NCBI RefSeq assembly: GCF_041262585.1
Contig: NZ_JBGCBZ010000005.1
Coordinates: forward strand, 310,001-374,000
DNA: 64,000 bases
Direction of reading: 5' to 3'
From: JAOEGB01 sp041262585
GTDB lineage: Bacteria; Actinomycetota; Actinomycetes; Streptosporangiales; Streptosporangiaceae
This document shows positions 42,051-52,500 of the stretch, in pieces; position 1 is the stretch's first letter; every line of letters starts with the position of its first letter. The position numbers and the translations under genes are program-made. The notes under the pieces were generated by a model. It made no database searches, was not told where the DNA came from, and saw only the letters and a program-made list of their open reading frames with translations.

Positions 42051-42668
42051 CGGGGGATGGGGGCGGGCGGGCGAGCCGTACGGCACCGGGGCGCGTACCC
42101 CACGGCGGCGTAAAGCCCGTTCCCCTGATCGGGCCGGCCGGGCGTGTCCCGTTGCGTCGGCGGGCTCCGGGGCAGGCACATTGCGGAACACGGGCGACCT
42201 GAGCCCGGCGCGCCATTCGACCCCGAGGGAGCACGACCAGATGAACCCCTCTCGCGGATCCGGCCCGACGCTTCACGCGGCCCGGGCCGCCACCGCGGCC
42301 CCGACGCCGCTCACCGAGTCGCTCACCGAGTCGCTCACGACGTCGCCGTTCTGGGGAAGGACGGAAGGCGCGCACCACCTCAGGAAGAACGACCCGCTCT
42401 CTCGCGTCCTCACCGGAGTCCGCCACCGCGACCGGCGGCATCCGGGGACAAATCCGGGACAATTGGTCCAAGGCGCCCGGCCGCTTCCCCTCGACCGGCG
42501 GTCTGTAGCAAGGTGAACGAGACTAATGTGACCGGGGTCACAACATCCTCCCCGCCCCTGGGCGAGGCGATGTTCGGACATGCCGGGTACGGTGCTGGAA
42601 GGCAACCGGCTCACGCGAGAGACTCAAGGGTCCGGGGGAAGACTCAGCACGACGACGAAGGGACTCGC
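42051..42668. other. 618-bp upstream region of sepH
   Basis: No convincing gene is present. A frame from 42241 to 42516 (starts MNPSRGSGPTLH) has coding-like third positions for about 60 codons, then loses them and has only a weak ribosome-binding site, so it is at best a decayed or spurious ORF. The region holds a CRP-type palindrome (42527-42542) and the probable sepH promoter. Confidence 0.5.
42527..42542. promoter_or_regulatory. Perfect CRP-type site TGTGACCGGGGTCACA
   Basis: TGTGA-N6-TCACA matches the CRP-family consensus exactly on both arms. A TAATGT hexamer (42524-42529) overlaps its left arm, so binding there would block RNA polymerase. The sepH start is 127 bp downstream. Streptosporangial Crp homologues are expected to bind this form. 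Confidence 0.6.
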
Positions 42669-45128
42669 ATGCAGGAGCTCCGCCTCGTCGCGGTAAGTGA
42701 GGACGGTACGTATCTCGTCCTGGCCACGGCCGGGCGGGGTACGCGGTTCACGCTTCCCGTCGACGATCGGCTCCGCGCGGCGGTCCGCGGCAACTTCTCC
42801 CGTCTCGGCCAGTACGAGATCGAAGTGGAGAGTCCGTTGCGCCCCAAGGAGATCCAGGCTCGTATCCGCGCCGGCGAAACGGCGGAGGAGATCGCGGCCA
42901 CCGCCGGAATCCCGGTGGAACGCGTCCGCTGGTTCGAGGGACCCGTTCTCCAGGAGCGCGAGTACATGGCCCAGCAGGCTCAGCGCGTCTCCGTCCGCAT
43001 GCCCGGCGAGAACACGCCGGGTCCCACGCTGGGCGATCTCGTCGCGGAGCGGCTGACCCGGCGCGGCGTCCCCGCCGACGAGATCGACTGGGACTCCTCG
43101 AAGCGCGACGACAACCTCTGGCGGGTGAAGCTCGGCTTCGTCTGGAACGGGCACACCCGGCACGCCGAGTGGCTGTTCGACCCCCGCCGCCGCCACATCA
43201 CGCCCAACGACGACGAGGCCATGCGCCTGTCCGCGGCCGAGTACGTCGAGCCGGCCAGGGACGACGCGACCGTGCGTCCCTTCGTGCCGCGGCTCGCGTC
43301 CAAGCTCGCCCCCGTGCCGCCGCTTCCGGATTCCACCCTTCCCCCCGCCCGCCAGGAGCCGTCCGGCCGGGCCGAGGCCGAATACGACTTTCCCCCCGTA
43401 CGGCACGAGCCGCTCCGGCATGACCCCGTACGGCACGAGCCCGCCGCCCTGGCCGAGCCCCCGGGGCGCTTCGAGCCCCCCGCCTGGCATGAGCCCGCCG
43501 CCCTCGCCGAGCCCGCCGTACGGCACGAGCCTCCGGGCCGCCTGGAGGCACCGCTGCGCCACGAGCCGCCCGCCCGCCTTGAGCCGCCCGCCCGGCAGGA
43601 ACCCACCCGGCAGGAGCCCGCCACCTGGCCGGAGCCGCGCCACGAGGAGCCCGCGGCGTACCGGCCCGAGCCGATCCCTGTGCCCTTCCGCCTCCCCGAC
43701 CCCGTGGTCGAGCCGGAAGAGGCGTCAGCCACCCGCCCGCCCGAGCCTGTGACCGAGCCGGAAACCGCTCGCGTCGCCCGCCTGCCCGAGCCCTCGGTCG
43801 AGCCGGAAGCTCGGGTCGCCCGACTTCCGGAACCCGTGGTCGAGCGGGAAGAGGCGTCAGCCACCCGCCCGCCGGAGGCGACGCCGGTCGTCCAGAGGCT
43901 CGCCCCTCCCGGGCAGCAACCGCAGCTTCACGACACGTCGGCGGGCCCTGTCGATCGCGCTGCCGATCGCGCTGCCGATCGCCCTGCCGATCGCCCCGTC
44001 GTGCTGCGCCCCGTGGCGGATCCCGAGCAGCGGCCCGCGACCTCGAAGACCACTGCGGAAGGGGCACCCGCCGCCCCCAGTGCGGCCACGGCGTCCACCG
44101 CCCCCGCCAGGGAGGAGGCCGTCACCGCCTCTGTGGACGGCGCATCGGCCGCACCCACTGGGAACGACGCACGCACCGAGCCCACTACGGAGGAGGCACT
44201 CACCGCTTCCGCCGCGGACGACGCACCCTCCTCCCTCGGTCGGCCGGATGCGTCCACCGCTCCGGAGGAGGCATCCGCCGCTCGCGAGGCATCCGCCACC
44301 ACGGCTGGGGTTCAGGCCGGCGACCGCGCTGACACCACGCCTGCTGCGGCCGCGAGCCAGACCGGCAACGTGCCCCGTGCCGACAGGCCCGCTGAAGCGA
44401 CGCCCGGCACCACCGTCGGCACGTCCGAGGGTGCGCTCAGCTCTGTGTCGCCGGGCCCGGTGGCCGGCGAGTCTGGCCCACAGCCCGCCGCCAAGACGAG
44501 CGACGCCGGCCGTACGCCCACGATCGCCGTAGACGGCGGCGAGGGCCGCCTCCGGCCCAGTGACGGGGAGAGCGCCGAGGACGGCGAAAGGGACAGCGCC
44601 GCCGCGAGCGCCGCCAAGACCCCGGACCCCGTCACCGGCGCCTCGGAGGTGGCCGCGGCGAACGTGAAGAGCCCTTCGGACGCCGCCGACCCGATCGCCG
44701 CCGGAAGCAGCGCACCGGACGTCATTGGGAGCGGCGCGAAGAGCACTGCGGACGCCGCCGCGGTAGCCGCAGCCGCCGCCGGAAGCAGCACGAAGAGCGC
44801 TTCGGACGCCGTGCAGCCCGACGCCGCTGAGAGCGGCGCGAAGGCTGCTGCCGAGGTGGCGTCGAGCAGCACAGCGGCTCCTCCCGCGGGCATCGCGAAG
44901 GACGCCACGCGGGACACCGCCGAGGACACTGCCGAGGACGCCGCGAAAGACGTCACGAGGGACACTGGCAAGGACGTCGCGAAGGACACAGCTAAGGACG
45001 TCAAGCCTGAGACGCCCGCACCGCCTGTTCCGAAGCCGGCCCCTCCGCGCCCGAGGAAGTCCCGAGGCCGCCGCGCCTCGGTCCCGACCTGGGACGAGAT
45101 CATGTTCGGAGCCCGCAAGCAGGACTGA
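42669..45128 (+). CDS. sepH: Septation protein SepH, with very long low-complexity C-terminus
   Basis: SepH is an actinobacterial cell-division protein that stimulates FtsZ assembly at the septum. The N-terminal 200 residues carry the DUF3071 domain (MQELRLVAVSEDGTYLVLAT, EIQARIRAGETAEEIA with its helix-turn-helix, WDSSKRDDNLWRVKLGF). The last residues show the conserved RASVPTWDEIMFG motif. Between them lie about 600 residues, bringing the total to 819 aa; well-studied SepH proteins are about 350 aa. The insert begins with Pro/Glu/Arg/His repeats (PYGTS-like on the reverse strand, RHEP/RLEP forward), becomes Ala/Ser/Thr-rich, and ends with (A/T)(K/E)DxxxDT repeats. ATG 42669 has GAAGGG upstream. 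Confidence 0.93.
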   Translation: MQELRLVAVSEDGTYLVLATAGRGTRFTLPVDDRLRAAVRGNFSRLGQYEIEVESPLRPKEIQARIRAGETAEEIAATAGIPVERVRWFEGPVLQEREYMAQQAQRVSVRMPGENTPGPTLGDLVAERLTRRGVPADEIDWDSSKRDDNLWRVKLGFVWNGHTRHAEWLFDPRRRHITPNDDEAMRLSAAEYVEPARDDATVRPFVPRLASKLAPVPPLPDSTLPPARQEPSGRAEAEYDFPPVRHEPLRHDPVRHEPAALAEPPGRFEPPAWHEPAALAEPAVRHEPPGRLEAPLRHEPPARLEPPARQEPTRQEPATWPEPRHEEPAAYRPEPIPVPFRLPDPVVEPEEASATRPPEPVTEPETARVARLPEPSVEPEARVARLPEPVVEREEASATRPPEATPVVQRLAPPGQQPQLHDTSAGPVDRAADRAADRPADRPVVLRPVADPEQRPATSKTTAEGAPAAPSAATASTAPAREEAVTASVDGASAAPTGNDARTEPTTEEALTASAADDAPSSLGRPDASTAPEEASAAREASATTAGVQAGDRADTTPAAAASQTGNVPRADRPAEATPGTTVGTSEGALSSVSPGPVAGESGPQPAAKTSDAGRTPTIAVDGGEGRLRPSDGESAEDGERDSAAASAAKTPDPVTGASEVAAANVKSPSDAADPIAAGSSAPDVIGSGAKSTADAAAVAAAAAGSSTKSASDAVQPDAAESGAKAAAEVASSSTAAPPAGIAKDATRDTAEDTAEDAAKDVTRDTGKDVAKDTAKDVKPETPAPPVPKPAPPRPRKSRGRRASVPTWDEIMFGARKQD

Positions 45129-45170
45129 GCCACCACGCCGTGCCAAGGGTGGGACGTGCGCACGGAACTT

Positions 45171-45185
45171 GCCCACTTGGTGGGC
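45171..45185. terminator. Short hairpin after sepH
   Basis: GCCCAC-TTG-GTGGGC forms a perfect 6-bp stem with a 3-nt loop between the convergent sepH and PH-domain genes. It is weak but the only clear candidate there. Confidence 0.35.
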
Positions 45186-45247
45186 GGCATGCGGATCTTC
45201 GCCGCCGAGCTCGACGGCACCGACGCCGGGGCCGACCACGAGGACGA

Positions 45248-46993
45248 CTACGACGGCGGCTTGCTGAGGAACGGGCGGATCCAGCCGGGGGTGACCTCGG
45301 CGGCGAACTCGACACCCTGGGTCTCCCCCGTGTCGATCGCGAGATAGCCGCCGCTGCCCGCGCCGACCCCGGCGACGACCGTCAGCACGCCTGACGAACG
45401 CTGGAACAGCGTCTGCCGCACGGTCCAGCCGACGATCGCGCGGCGCTCCACCACGGCCTGCCCCCGTCGGAGCGATCCTGAGCGGACCGACAGCCGCGTG
45501 CCGTCGTACGCGTGTCCGAGAGAGCGATAGCGGTCGAGCCCCAGAGGGATGCCGACGGCGGCCAGAGCGAGAGCGGCGAGCGCCACGACGGCCCATCCCA
45601 GCGCGAGCGCCACCACGGCGGTGACCAGCCAAGGCGCGACGGCGCGGAACAGCCTCCGGCGGCGCGCCTGAGGCGGATGCGGCCGCAGCGGGGCCGAGAA
45701 GGGCCCGATGACCTCGGAGGCCACCGCGACGGCGAACTCCCTGGGCGTCACGGGCAGCAACTGCCCCCGGGTCTGGGAGTCTCCCAGGCCGGTGACCACC
45801 GCCCACAGCCGCACGACCCCCACCCAGCGCTCGATCAGCCCGTCGACCAGCTCGTATCCCCTGATGCGGCGCAGCTCCAGCGACACCGCACGGCGAGTGA
45901 CCAGCCCGCGCTCAGCGATGAGGTACCCGTCTCGGGAGCGAAGGGAGAAGTCCCAGTTGAAGATCGCGTACGTGATGCCACCGGCCAGCGGCATAGCCAG
46001 CACCAGCAGGACCACGACGGCGACCGGCAGGACGGGATGGGCCCAGACCCACTCCACGGCCCGCCTGACGGTCCGTTCGGTGAGGCCGAGCTCGTCACCC
46101 CATTGGAAGATCAGGCCGACCGCGCCCGCGGCCAGCGCGAACGGGGTCAGGAGATACGCCCCCGACAGCGGGCCGTACCTGAGCCAGGACCGCGGCACGC
46201 GAGCATGCACCCGCTCCGGCAAATGAACGGCGGGGACGGGCGTATGAGCGGCGGTCCCGGTCCCGGCAGGAAACGCCGGAACACCCGATCCGGCGTTCGA
46301 TCCGGCATTCGATGGCATATCGGACCCGGCGTGGTCGCGGGCCAGGCTTCCCTCCGGGTGGGGAAGGGTCGCGTCGACGTCCGGCGACATCGCCGGACGT
46401 ACGCCGGAAGGCACGCTGGAAGCGCCGGCGGACGGCGAATCGGACGGCGCCACCGACGACAGCGGCGACACCGGCGACGCGGACGACAGCGGCGACACGG
46501 GCCTGCGGGAGAGCAGCACGGCGCGCAGCCGCTCGGCCTCCTCCATCGTGAGCCCGTCGAGCTCGCCCTCCTCGTCCCGGCCGCCCGCACCCGTGTCGAT
46601 CTTCAGTACGGCGAGGCCGAGGAGGCGATGCAGAGGCGGGGTGGTGATGTCGACGCCGCGGATCCGCTCCAAAGGGATCGTCCGGACCGAACGGCCGACG
46701 AACGCCCTGGTCAGCTCCACGCGGTCACCGGTGACGCTGTAGGTGAACGTCGCCCATCGGATCACCGCGTACAAAACAGACCCGGCCACGCCGAACGCCG
46801 CCCAGCTGAACGACGTGGGCGAGAACCCGCCCGCCACCAGCACGCCCATCAGCGGCAGGAACAGCGAGGGCAGCATCCGGATGGGGTCGATCAGCAGGAC
46901 GCGCGGGCTCAGCCGCGAGGCCCCCTGCCCGTACGGCTGCCGCCCCGGCTGTGCCGTACCGGGCCGGGAAGGGGGAGAGCCGGGGCCGGTCAC
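45248..46993 (-). CDS. Bacterial PH-domain membrane protein (YdbT-like)
   Basis: This 581-aa membrane protein has repeated bacterial PH (DUF304) modules, each a pair of membrane helices followed by a PH strand set: TYSVTGDRVELTRAFVGRSV, later YLIAERGLVTRRAVSLEL and LSVRSGSLRRGQAVVERRA. An acidic, Ser/Pro-rich linker of about 110 residues sits between modules one and two. GTG 46993 overlaps the stop codon of the upstream partner gene, so the pair is translationally coupled. In Bacillus, YdbST increase resistance to certain bacteriocins; the role here is unknown. Confidence 0.9.
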   Translation of the reverse strand: MTGPGSPPSRPGTAQPGRQPYGQGASRLSPRVLLIDPIRMLPSLFLPLMGVLVAGGFSPTSFSWAAFGVAGSVLYAVIRWATFTYSVTGDRVELTRAFVGRSVRTIPLERIRGVDITTPPLHRLLGLAVLKIDTGAGGRDEEGELDGLTMEEAERLRAVLLSRRPVSPLSSASPVSPLSSVAPSDSPSAGASSVPSGVRPAMSPDVDATLPHPEGSLARDHAGSDMPSNAGSNAGSGVPAFPAGTGTAAHTPVPAVHLPERVHARVPRSWLRYGPLSGAYLLTPFALAAGAVGLIFQWGDELGLTERTVRRAVEWVWAHPVLPVAVVVLLVLAMPLAGGITYAIFNWDFSLRSRDGYLIAERGLVTRRAVSLELRRIRGYELVDGLIERWVGVVRLWAVVTGLGDSQTRGQLLPVTPREFAVAVASEVIGPFSAPLRPHPPQARRRRLFRAVAPWLVTAVVALALGWAVVALAALALAAVGIPLGLDRYRSLGHAYDGTRLSVRSGSLRRGQAVVERRAIVGWTVRQTLFQRSSGVLTVVAGVGAGSGGYLAIDTGETQGVEFAAEVTPGWIRPFLSKPPS

Positions 46994-47505
46994 GTGGCGT
47001 CGTCCCTGAGCTCCTGGGCCCGGCGGGCCAGCTCCTCCGCCAGGCGGGCGGCCACCTCGTAGTCGAGACCCTGGATCGTGGACGACCCGGCGTGTGACGC
47101 CGTCCTGATCCGCACGGTGGCCAGGCGCAGCACGCGCTCGAACCAGCCCTGGGCCTTGTCGACGGTCTGGATGCGGCTGACCGGCACGAAGACCCATTCA
47201 CGGCTGAGCCACCCGGAGCGGGCGTAGACCACGTCCCCGGACAGCTCCCAGCGGTGGACGGCATAGCGCCACAGCGGCTCGATGATCACAAAGGGGAGCA
47301 TCACGACGGCGACGGCCACGGGCAGCAGCCACGCGTGGTCCGACAGCCAGCCGGGCACCAGCGCCCAGTCGCTGCCGCCGATCCAGTACGCGACCAGCGC
47401 CGCGCCGCCGACCAGGAAGCCGAACCCGATCAGCGCCTCCACAAGCCACAGCGCGATCGCGCGCCGCGACACGGAGTGGGCGGGATCCCGCAGCGGACCT
47501 CTCAC
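46990..47505 (-). CDS. Bacterial PH-domain membrane protein (YdbS-like)
   Basis: This 171-aa protein has two N-terminal membrane helices (ALIGFGFLVGGAALVAYWIG and WLLPVAVAVVMLPFVIIEPL) followed by one PH module (WELSGDVVYARSGWLSREWV, VPVSRIQTVDKAQGWFERVL, VRIRTASHAGSSTIQGLD). It is the usual first gene of the YdbS-YdbT pair. Its stop codon overlaps the start of the next gene. Confidence 0.92.
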   Translation of the reverse strand: MRGPLRDPAHSVSRRAIALWLVEALIGFGFLVGGAALVAYWIGGSDWALVPGWLSDHAWLLPVAVAVVMLPFVIIEPLWRYAVHRWELSGDVVYARSGWLSREWVFVPVSRIQTVDKAQGWFERVLRLATVRIRTASHAGSSTIQGLDYEVAARLAEELARRAQELRDDAT

Positions 47506-47659
47506 ATTCCCACCCTAAGAGATCGCGGGAAGGCCGTCAGCGATCTGTCAGCGGCTGATACCCGCCCTAGAGAGCATGTCCGCCGCTCTCAGCGAGCCCT
47601 CAGAAAACTGTCAGTGCCATGGTCCAGGGTTGGGGTGACCGAAGCAAGGGAGAACAATC

Positions 47660-48622
47660 ATGAGATACGCGATCCAGGCCGAGGGGCTGGCCAAGCGCTA
47701 CGGCGACACCAGGGCCCTCGACGGGGTGGATCTCGAAGTCCCAGAGGGGCGCCTGCTCGGCGTGCTGGGGCCGAACGGCGCGGGGAAGACCACGGCGGTG
47801 CGCATCCTCGCCACCCTGCTGCGGCCGGACGGGGGCCGGGCGCAGGTGGGCGGGTTCGACGTCGTACGGCAGGCCCACCAGGTGCGGTCCCTGATCGGCC
47901 TCACGGGTCAGTACGCGGCGGTCGACGAGGCGCTGACCGGCGTGGAGAACCTGGTGATGATCGGCAGGCTGCTCGACATGCCGAGGGCCGACGCTCGGCG
48001 GCGCGCCGCCGAGCTGCTGGAGCGCTTCGACCTGACCGAGGCCGGCGGCCGGGCCGCGAAGACATACTCGGGCGGCATGCGCCGCCGCCTCGACCTCGCG
48101 GCGAGCCTGATCGGGCACCCCACGGTGCTCTTCCTGGACGAGCCGACGACCGGTCTCGACCCGCGCAGCCGCACCGAGCTGTGGGGCGTCGTGCGCGACC
48201 TCCAGAGCGAGGGCGTGACCGTGCTCCTGACGACGCAGTATCTGGAGGAGGCCGACCAACTGGCCGACGACATCATCGTGTTCGACCACGGCAAGGTGAT
48301 CGCGTCCGGCACGTCTGACGAGCTGAAGGCGACCACCGGCGGTCAGGTGCTGGAGGTCCGGCCCGCCGAGGCCGCTCATGCCGACCTGGTCGCGCGAGTG
48401 GTGGGCGACGTCCTCGGCACCGCGCCGGACCTCTCCGGGGGCCTCGTGACGGCCGCCGTGCGGGATCCCGCGGTCGTCCCGGCGATCGTCCGCCGCCTCG
48501 ACGACCTGGGCGTCATCGCGGCCGAGCTGTCGCTGCGCAAGTCGAGCCTCGACGAGGTGTTCCTGGTGCTGACCGGCCACCGGGCCGAGGAGCCGTCGGA
48601 GACCGAGGAGGCCGCGGCGTGA
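47660..48622 (+). CDS. ABC transporter ATP-binding protein, DrrA family
   Basis: This 320-aa ATPase has Walker A (GPNGAGKTTAVRIL), signature YSGGMRRRLDLAASLIG, Walker B VLFLDEPTTGLDP and a C-terminal extension of about 90 residues typical of the daunorubicin-resistance (DrrA) subfamily. The permease follows, so together they form a small-molecule exporter. ATG 47660 has AAGGGAG upstream. The downstream, convergent SARP regulator may or may not control it. Confidence 0.94.
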   Translation: MRYAIQAEGLAKRYGDTRALDGVDLEVPEGRLLGVLGPNGAGKTTAVRILATLLRPDGGRAQVGGFDVVRQAHQVRSLIGLTGQYAAVDEALTGVENLVMIGRLLDMPRADARRRAAELLERFDLTEAGGRAAKTYSGGMRRRLDLAASLIGHPTVLFLDEPTTGLDPRSRTELWGVVRDLQSEGVTVLLTTQYLEEADQLADDIIVFDHGKVIASGTSDELKATTGGQVLEVRPAEAAHADLVARVVGDVLGTAPDLSGGLVTAAVRDPAVVPAIVRRLDDLGVIAAELSLRKSSLDEVFLVLTGHRAEEPSETEEAAA

Positions 48623-48698
48623 GCACATCGGACAGAGACCCGCGGGGCATCCGGCGGGAGACCCACGGCGCCACGGGCGTCATCGTTGAGGAGAGGCA

Positions 48699-49511
48699 AT
48701 GACAGCGATCACCCAGACCGCCCCGGCGGTCGTCGTCTCGCCGCGGGTCAGCCCCGCGGCCACCCTCCGCCACACCATGACGCTGGCGTGGCGGAGCCTG
48801 GTGCAGGTCAAGCACAACCCCATGGAGCTGCTCGATCTCAGCATCCAGCCCATCATGTTCCTGCTGCTGTTCACCTACGTGTTCGGCGGGGCCATCGCGG
48901 GCTCGACGGGTGACTACCTGCAGTTCGCGCTGCCCGGCCTGGTGGCGCAGAACATGCTGTTCGCGAGCATGACCACGGCGGTCGGGCTGAACACCGACAT
49001 CACCAAGGGCGTGTTCGACCGGTTGCGCAGCCTGCCGATCGCGCGATCCGCCCCGCTGGCGGGACGGATCGTCGCCGACAACCTCAAGCAGGTGTGGGCC
49101 TTCGCCCTGTTCCTGGGACTCGGCATGGTCCTCGGGTTCCGCGTCCACACGGGCGTGGCCGGCGTCCTCGGCGCGCTGGCGCTGCTGCTGACCTTCGCCC
49201 TCGCCATGTCGTGGGTCGCGGTGCTCGTGGGCCTCAAGGCGGCCGACCAGGAGAAGGTGCAGATCCTGATGTTCTCCCTGATGATGCCGATCACCTTCAC
49301 CAGCAACGCCTTCGTCCCGACGAAGACGCTCCCGACCTGGCTGCAGAAGTGGGTCGAGGTCAACCCGGTGAGCCACCTCGCGGACGCGGTGCGCGGGCTG
49401 CTGGGCGGCGGCCCGGTCGCGTCGCACGCGGTCATCTCGCTCCTGTGGGCCGCCGGGCTGGTGCTGGTCTTCGCCCCGTTCTCGATCCGGGCCTTCCGCA
49501 ACCGGATCTGA
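48699..49511 (+). CDS. ABC transporter permease, DrrB family
   Basis: This 270-aa ABC-2 type permease has six helices and the family motif GVFDRLRSLPIARSAPLAGRI after helix two, plus NAFVPTKTLPTWLQKWVEVN before the last helices. GAGGAGAGG precedes ATG 48699. It pairs with the DrrA-type ATPase 76 bp upstream for export of a hydrophobic compound. Confidence 0.94.
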   Translation: MTAITQTAPAVVVSPRVSPAATLRHTMTLAWRSLVQVKHNPMELLDLSIQPIMFLLLFTYVFGGAIAGSTGDYLQFALPGLVAQNMLFASMTTAVGLNTDITKGVFDRLRSLPIARSAPLAGRIVADNLKQVWAFALFLGLGMVLGFRVHTGVAGVLGALALLLTFALAMSWVAVLVGLKAADQEKVQILMFSLMMPITFTSNAFVPTKTLPTWLQKWVEVNPVSHLADAVRGLLGGGPVASHAVISLLWAAGLVLVFAPFSIRAFRNRI

Positions 49512-49556
49512 ACCGGATGCCGAACGGCGGCCACGGCGGTGGAGCGAGGCTCAGCC

Positions 49557-52500
49557 CTACCTGGCGAAGGCGACGACCTCGTCCCTGGTCATCGCGCGGC
49601 CGCGCTCGTGGCACCGGGTGAACTCTCCGTGCCCGAGCGCCGCCTTCGCGGCCTCGGTGACGCGGACGTGGTCGAAGCCCACGACGTCGAAGAACCCCCG
49701 GATGGCACCCGCCCCGCCGAGGAGCACGGCCGCCCTGGTGTGGTCGCCTTCGAGCGCGGCGAGGCAGGCGTATCCGATGATCACGTGTCCGACGACCGGC
49801 CCGTCCTGGGCCTCGACCGCCAGGGCGAGCGCCTCCCCGTGGAGCCGCCGGGCCCGGCGGGCGTCCCCCTCCTGCTCGGCCAGCATGCCGAGGGACGCGC
49901 TGAGCGTGGCCTCGAACTGCTTCGAAACCAGGCCGCCGCGGCCGTCCAGCAGCCGCAGCGCCTCCTGATAATGCGTGCGGGCCGCGTCGAAGTCGCCGTC
50001 CTCACGGCTGAAGTCGCCCCGGATGTGCCGCACGCCGGCATTCCCGACCGTGTCCCCGACGCCGGCGCAGAACCGGTCTGTCTCGTCCAGCACGGCGATC
50101 GCGGCCTGCCGGTCACCGGCCGCGTTGAGGGCGATCGCGAGGCGGGCCCGCATGTACGGGGTGTCCTCCACCGCACCGACCTCGTTGACGAGCGCGATGG
50201 CCTCCTCCATGACCGGGATGGCCGCGGCCGTGTCGCCGCGCATCGTGCTGGCCTCGGCGAGGGCGGCGAGGGCGTTGCCCATCCCCCATCGGTCGCCGAC
50301 CGCGCGGAACCCGTCGAGCGAGGTCCGGATGTCGGCCTCGGCCTCCGCCGCGCGGCCGCCGTTGAAATGCAGGTGCCCCCGGAACATGTGCGCGGCGGCC
50401 ACCACCCAGGGATCCGGGTGGTGCAGCAGGTCCTCCAGGTACGCCTCGGCTCGGGGCTCGGAGCCGAGGAAGAGCGCGAGCACGGGCATCGCCAGCGCGA
50501 TCAGCGGATGGGGCGGGCCGGTCGCGCCGGACGCCGCGAGCTCGATCGCCGCCGTCAGGCTCACGCGGGCCTCATCCGAGGTCATCGCCCCGCCGGCCCA
50601 GGTGATGCCGTGGACGGCGTTGGCCAGGGCCAGTTTCAAGGGATCGCCGTGCCCCGCCACGCGGATGGCGTCGGCCGCCCGGTGCGCGCCCTCCAGCCGG
50701 TGGCCGACCAGCCACCAGTACCAACCGAGCCCGCCGACCAGCCGCAGAGCGAGGTCGGCCTCACCCTGGTCGGTCGCCCATCGCAGCGCCGCCGAGAGGT
50801 TGTCGTGCTCGGCCGACAGGCGCCGAAGCCACTCCACCTGCTCCCTGCGGCGCAGATGCGGCTCGGCCTCCTCGGCCAGGTCGGCGAAGAACTGGGCGTG
50901 CGCCAGCCGTACGTCGCGCTCGTGGCCCGACTCGGCCAGCCGTTCGGCGGCGTAGGCGCGGATCGTCTCCAGCATCCGGTAGCGGCCACCGTCGAAGACC
51001 ACCAGCGACTTGTCGACCAGGCGGCCCAGCACGTCGACGTCGCCCTCGCATACCTGCTCGGCGCTCTCCAGCGTGGCGCCGCCCGCGAAGACGGCCAGGC
51101 GCGCCGCGAGCGCGCGCTCCTCCTCGTCGAGCAGGTCCCAGCTCCACTCGACGACCGACCGCAGGGTCTGGTGCCTCGGCATGGCCGTACGGCTCCCGCC
51201 GGTGAGCAGGCGGAACCGGTCGCCGAGCCGGTCGGCGATCACCTCGGCGGACAGGGTGCGCAGCCGCGCGGCGGCCAGCTCGATGGCGAGCGGCATGCCG
51301 TCGAGGCCGCGGCAGATGCGCTCGACCGCCTCACGGTGGTCCTCTGGCCGGTAGCCCGGCCGGGCGGCCGCGGCCCGGTCGGCGAACAGCCGTACGGCAT
51401 GGTCGAGGTCGAGCGGGCGGACCGGCCACAGCATCTCACCGGTGATCCCCAGGGGCTCACGGCTGGTCGCCAGGATCCGCACGCCAGGGCAGTCCGCGAG
51501 CAGCCGGTCGGCGAGCGTCGCGGCGGCGCCGATGAGGTGCTCGCAGTTGTCGAGCACGATCAGCATGGCGCGCCCCGACAGGGCGGCGAGCAGGCGGCCG
51601 GTCGGGTCGGCCTCGGGCACCTGACTCGCCGACGGGGCCCTGACCGGGACCAGGCCCGTGTCCCTCAGGCCCAGTGCGGCGAGCACGGTCTGCGGGAGCT
51701 CCGCCGGGTCGAGCACCGGCGCCAGCTCCACCAGCCACGCCCCGTCGGGGACACGGGCCGCGAACGCCTCGGCGGACTCGACCGCGAGCCTCGTCTTGCC
51801 CGCCCCTCCGGGGCCGAGCAGCGTGACCAGGCGGTGGGCGGCCAGGAGCTCCCCCGCCCACTCGACGTCCTCCTCCCTGCCGACGAAGCTGGTCAGCCGC
51901 GCCCGCAGGTTCCCCTTCCGTACGGCTCTCGCGCCCACGCCCGGCCGCGGCAGCGCCGCAGGCCTGCCTCGACCCGAATCCGGCCCTCGGTCTGGACCCG
52001 GCCGTCGATCCGGACCCGGCCCTTGATCCGGGGGCACGGGGAGCGTGAGGTCGCCGCGCAGCATGGAAAGGTGAAGGTCGGCGAGCGCGGGCGACGGGTC
52101 GGCGCCGAGCTGGTCGGCGAAGGCGGCCCGGGCGTCCTCGTAGGCCGCGAGCGCCTCCACCCGGCGTCCTGAGCCGTAAAGTGCGCGCATGAGCTGGCCG
52201 CGCAGCCGCTCCCGCAGTGGGTGGGCGGCGACCAGCGGGGGGATCTCGGGCACCAGGTCCGAGGACCGTCCCAGCAGGAGTTCGGCCTCGAACCGGTCCT
52301 CGGCGGCGGCGATCCTCAGCTCTTGCAGCCGGGCGACCTCGACGCCGCCGCGCGGCCCGGACGGGTGCAGGTCGGTGAGCGGAGCGCCGCGCCAGAGGCC
52401 GAGCGCGTCCCTGAGCGTCAGCGCGGCCCTCTCGGCGTCACCCGCCATAAGCGCGGCGCGGCCCTCCCGGGCGAGGCGGGCGAACAGGTGCACGTCGACC

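Noticed and set aside
42181..42516. 111-codon ORF upstream of sepH
   Set aside because: Coding-like third positions are lost after about 60 codons, the ribosome-binding site is weak, and no family is recognisable.
49539..52172. 877-codon plus-strand frame over the SARP regulator
   Set aside because: Shadow frame without ribosome-binding site or domain.
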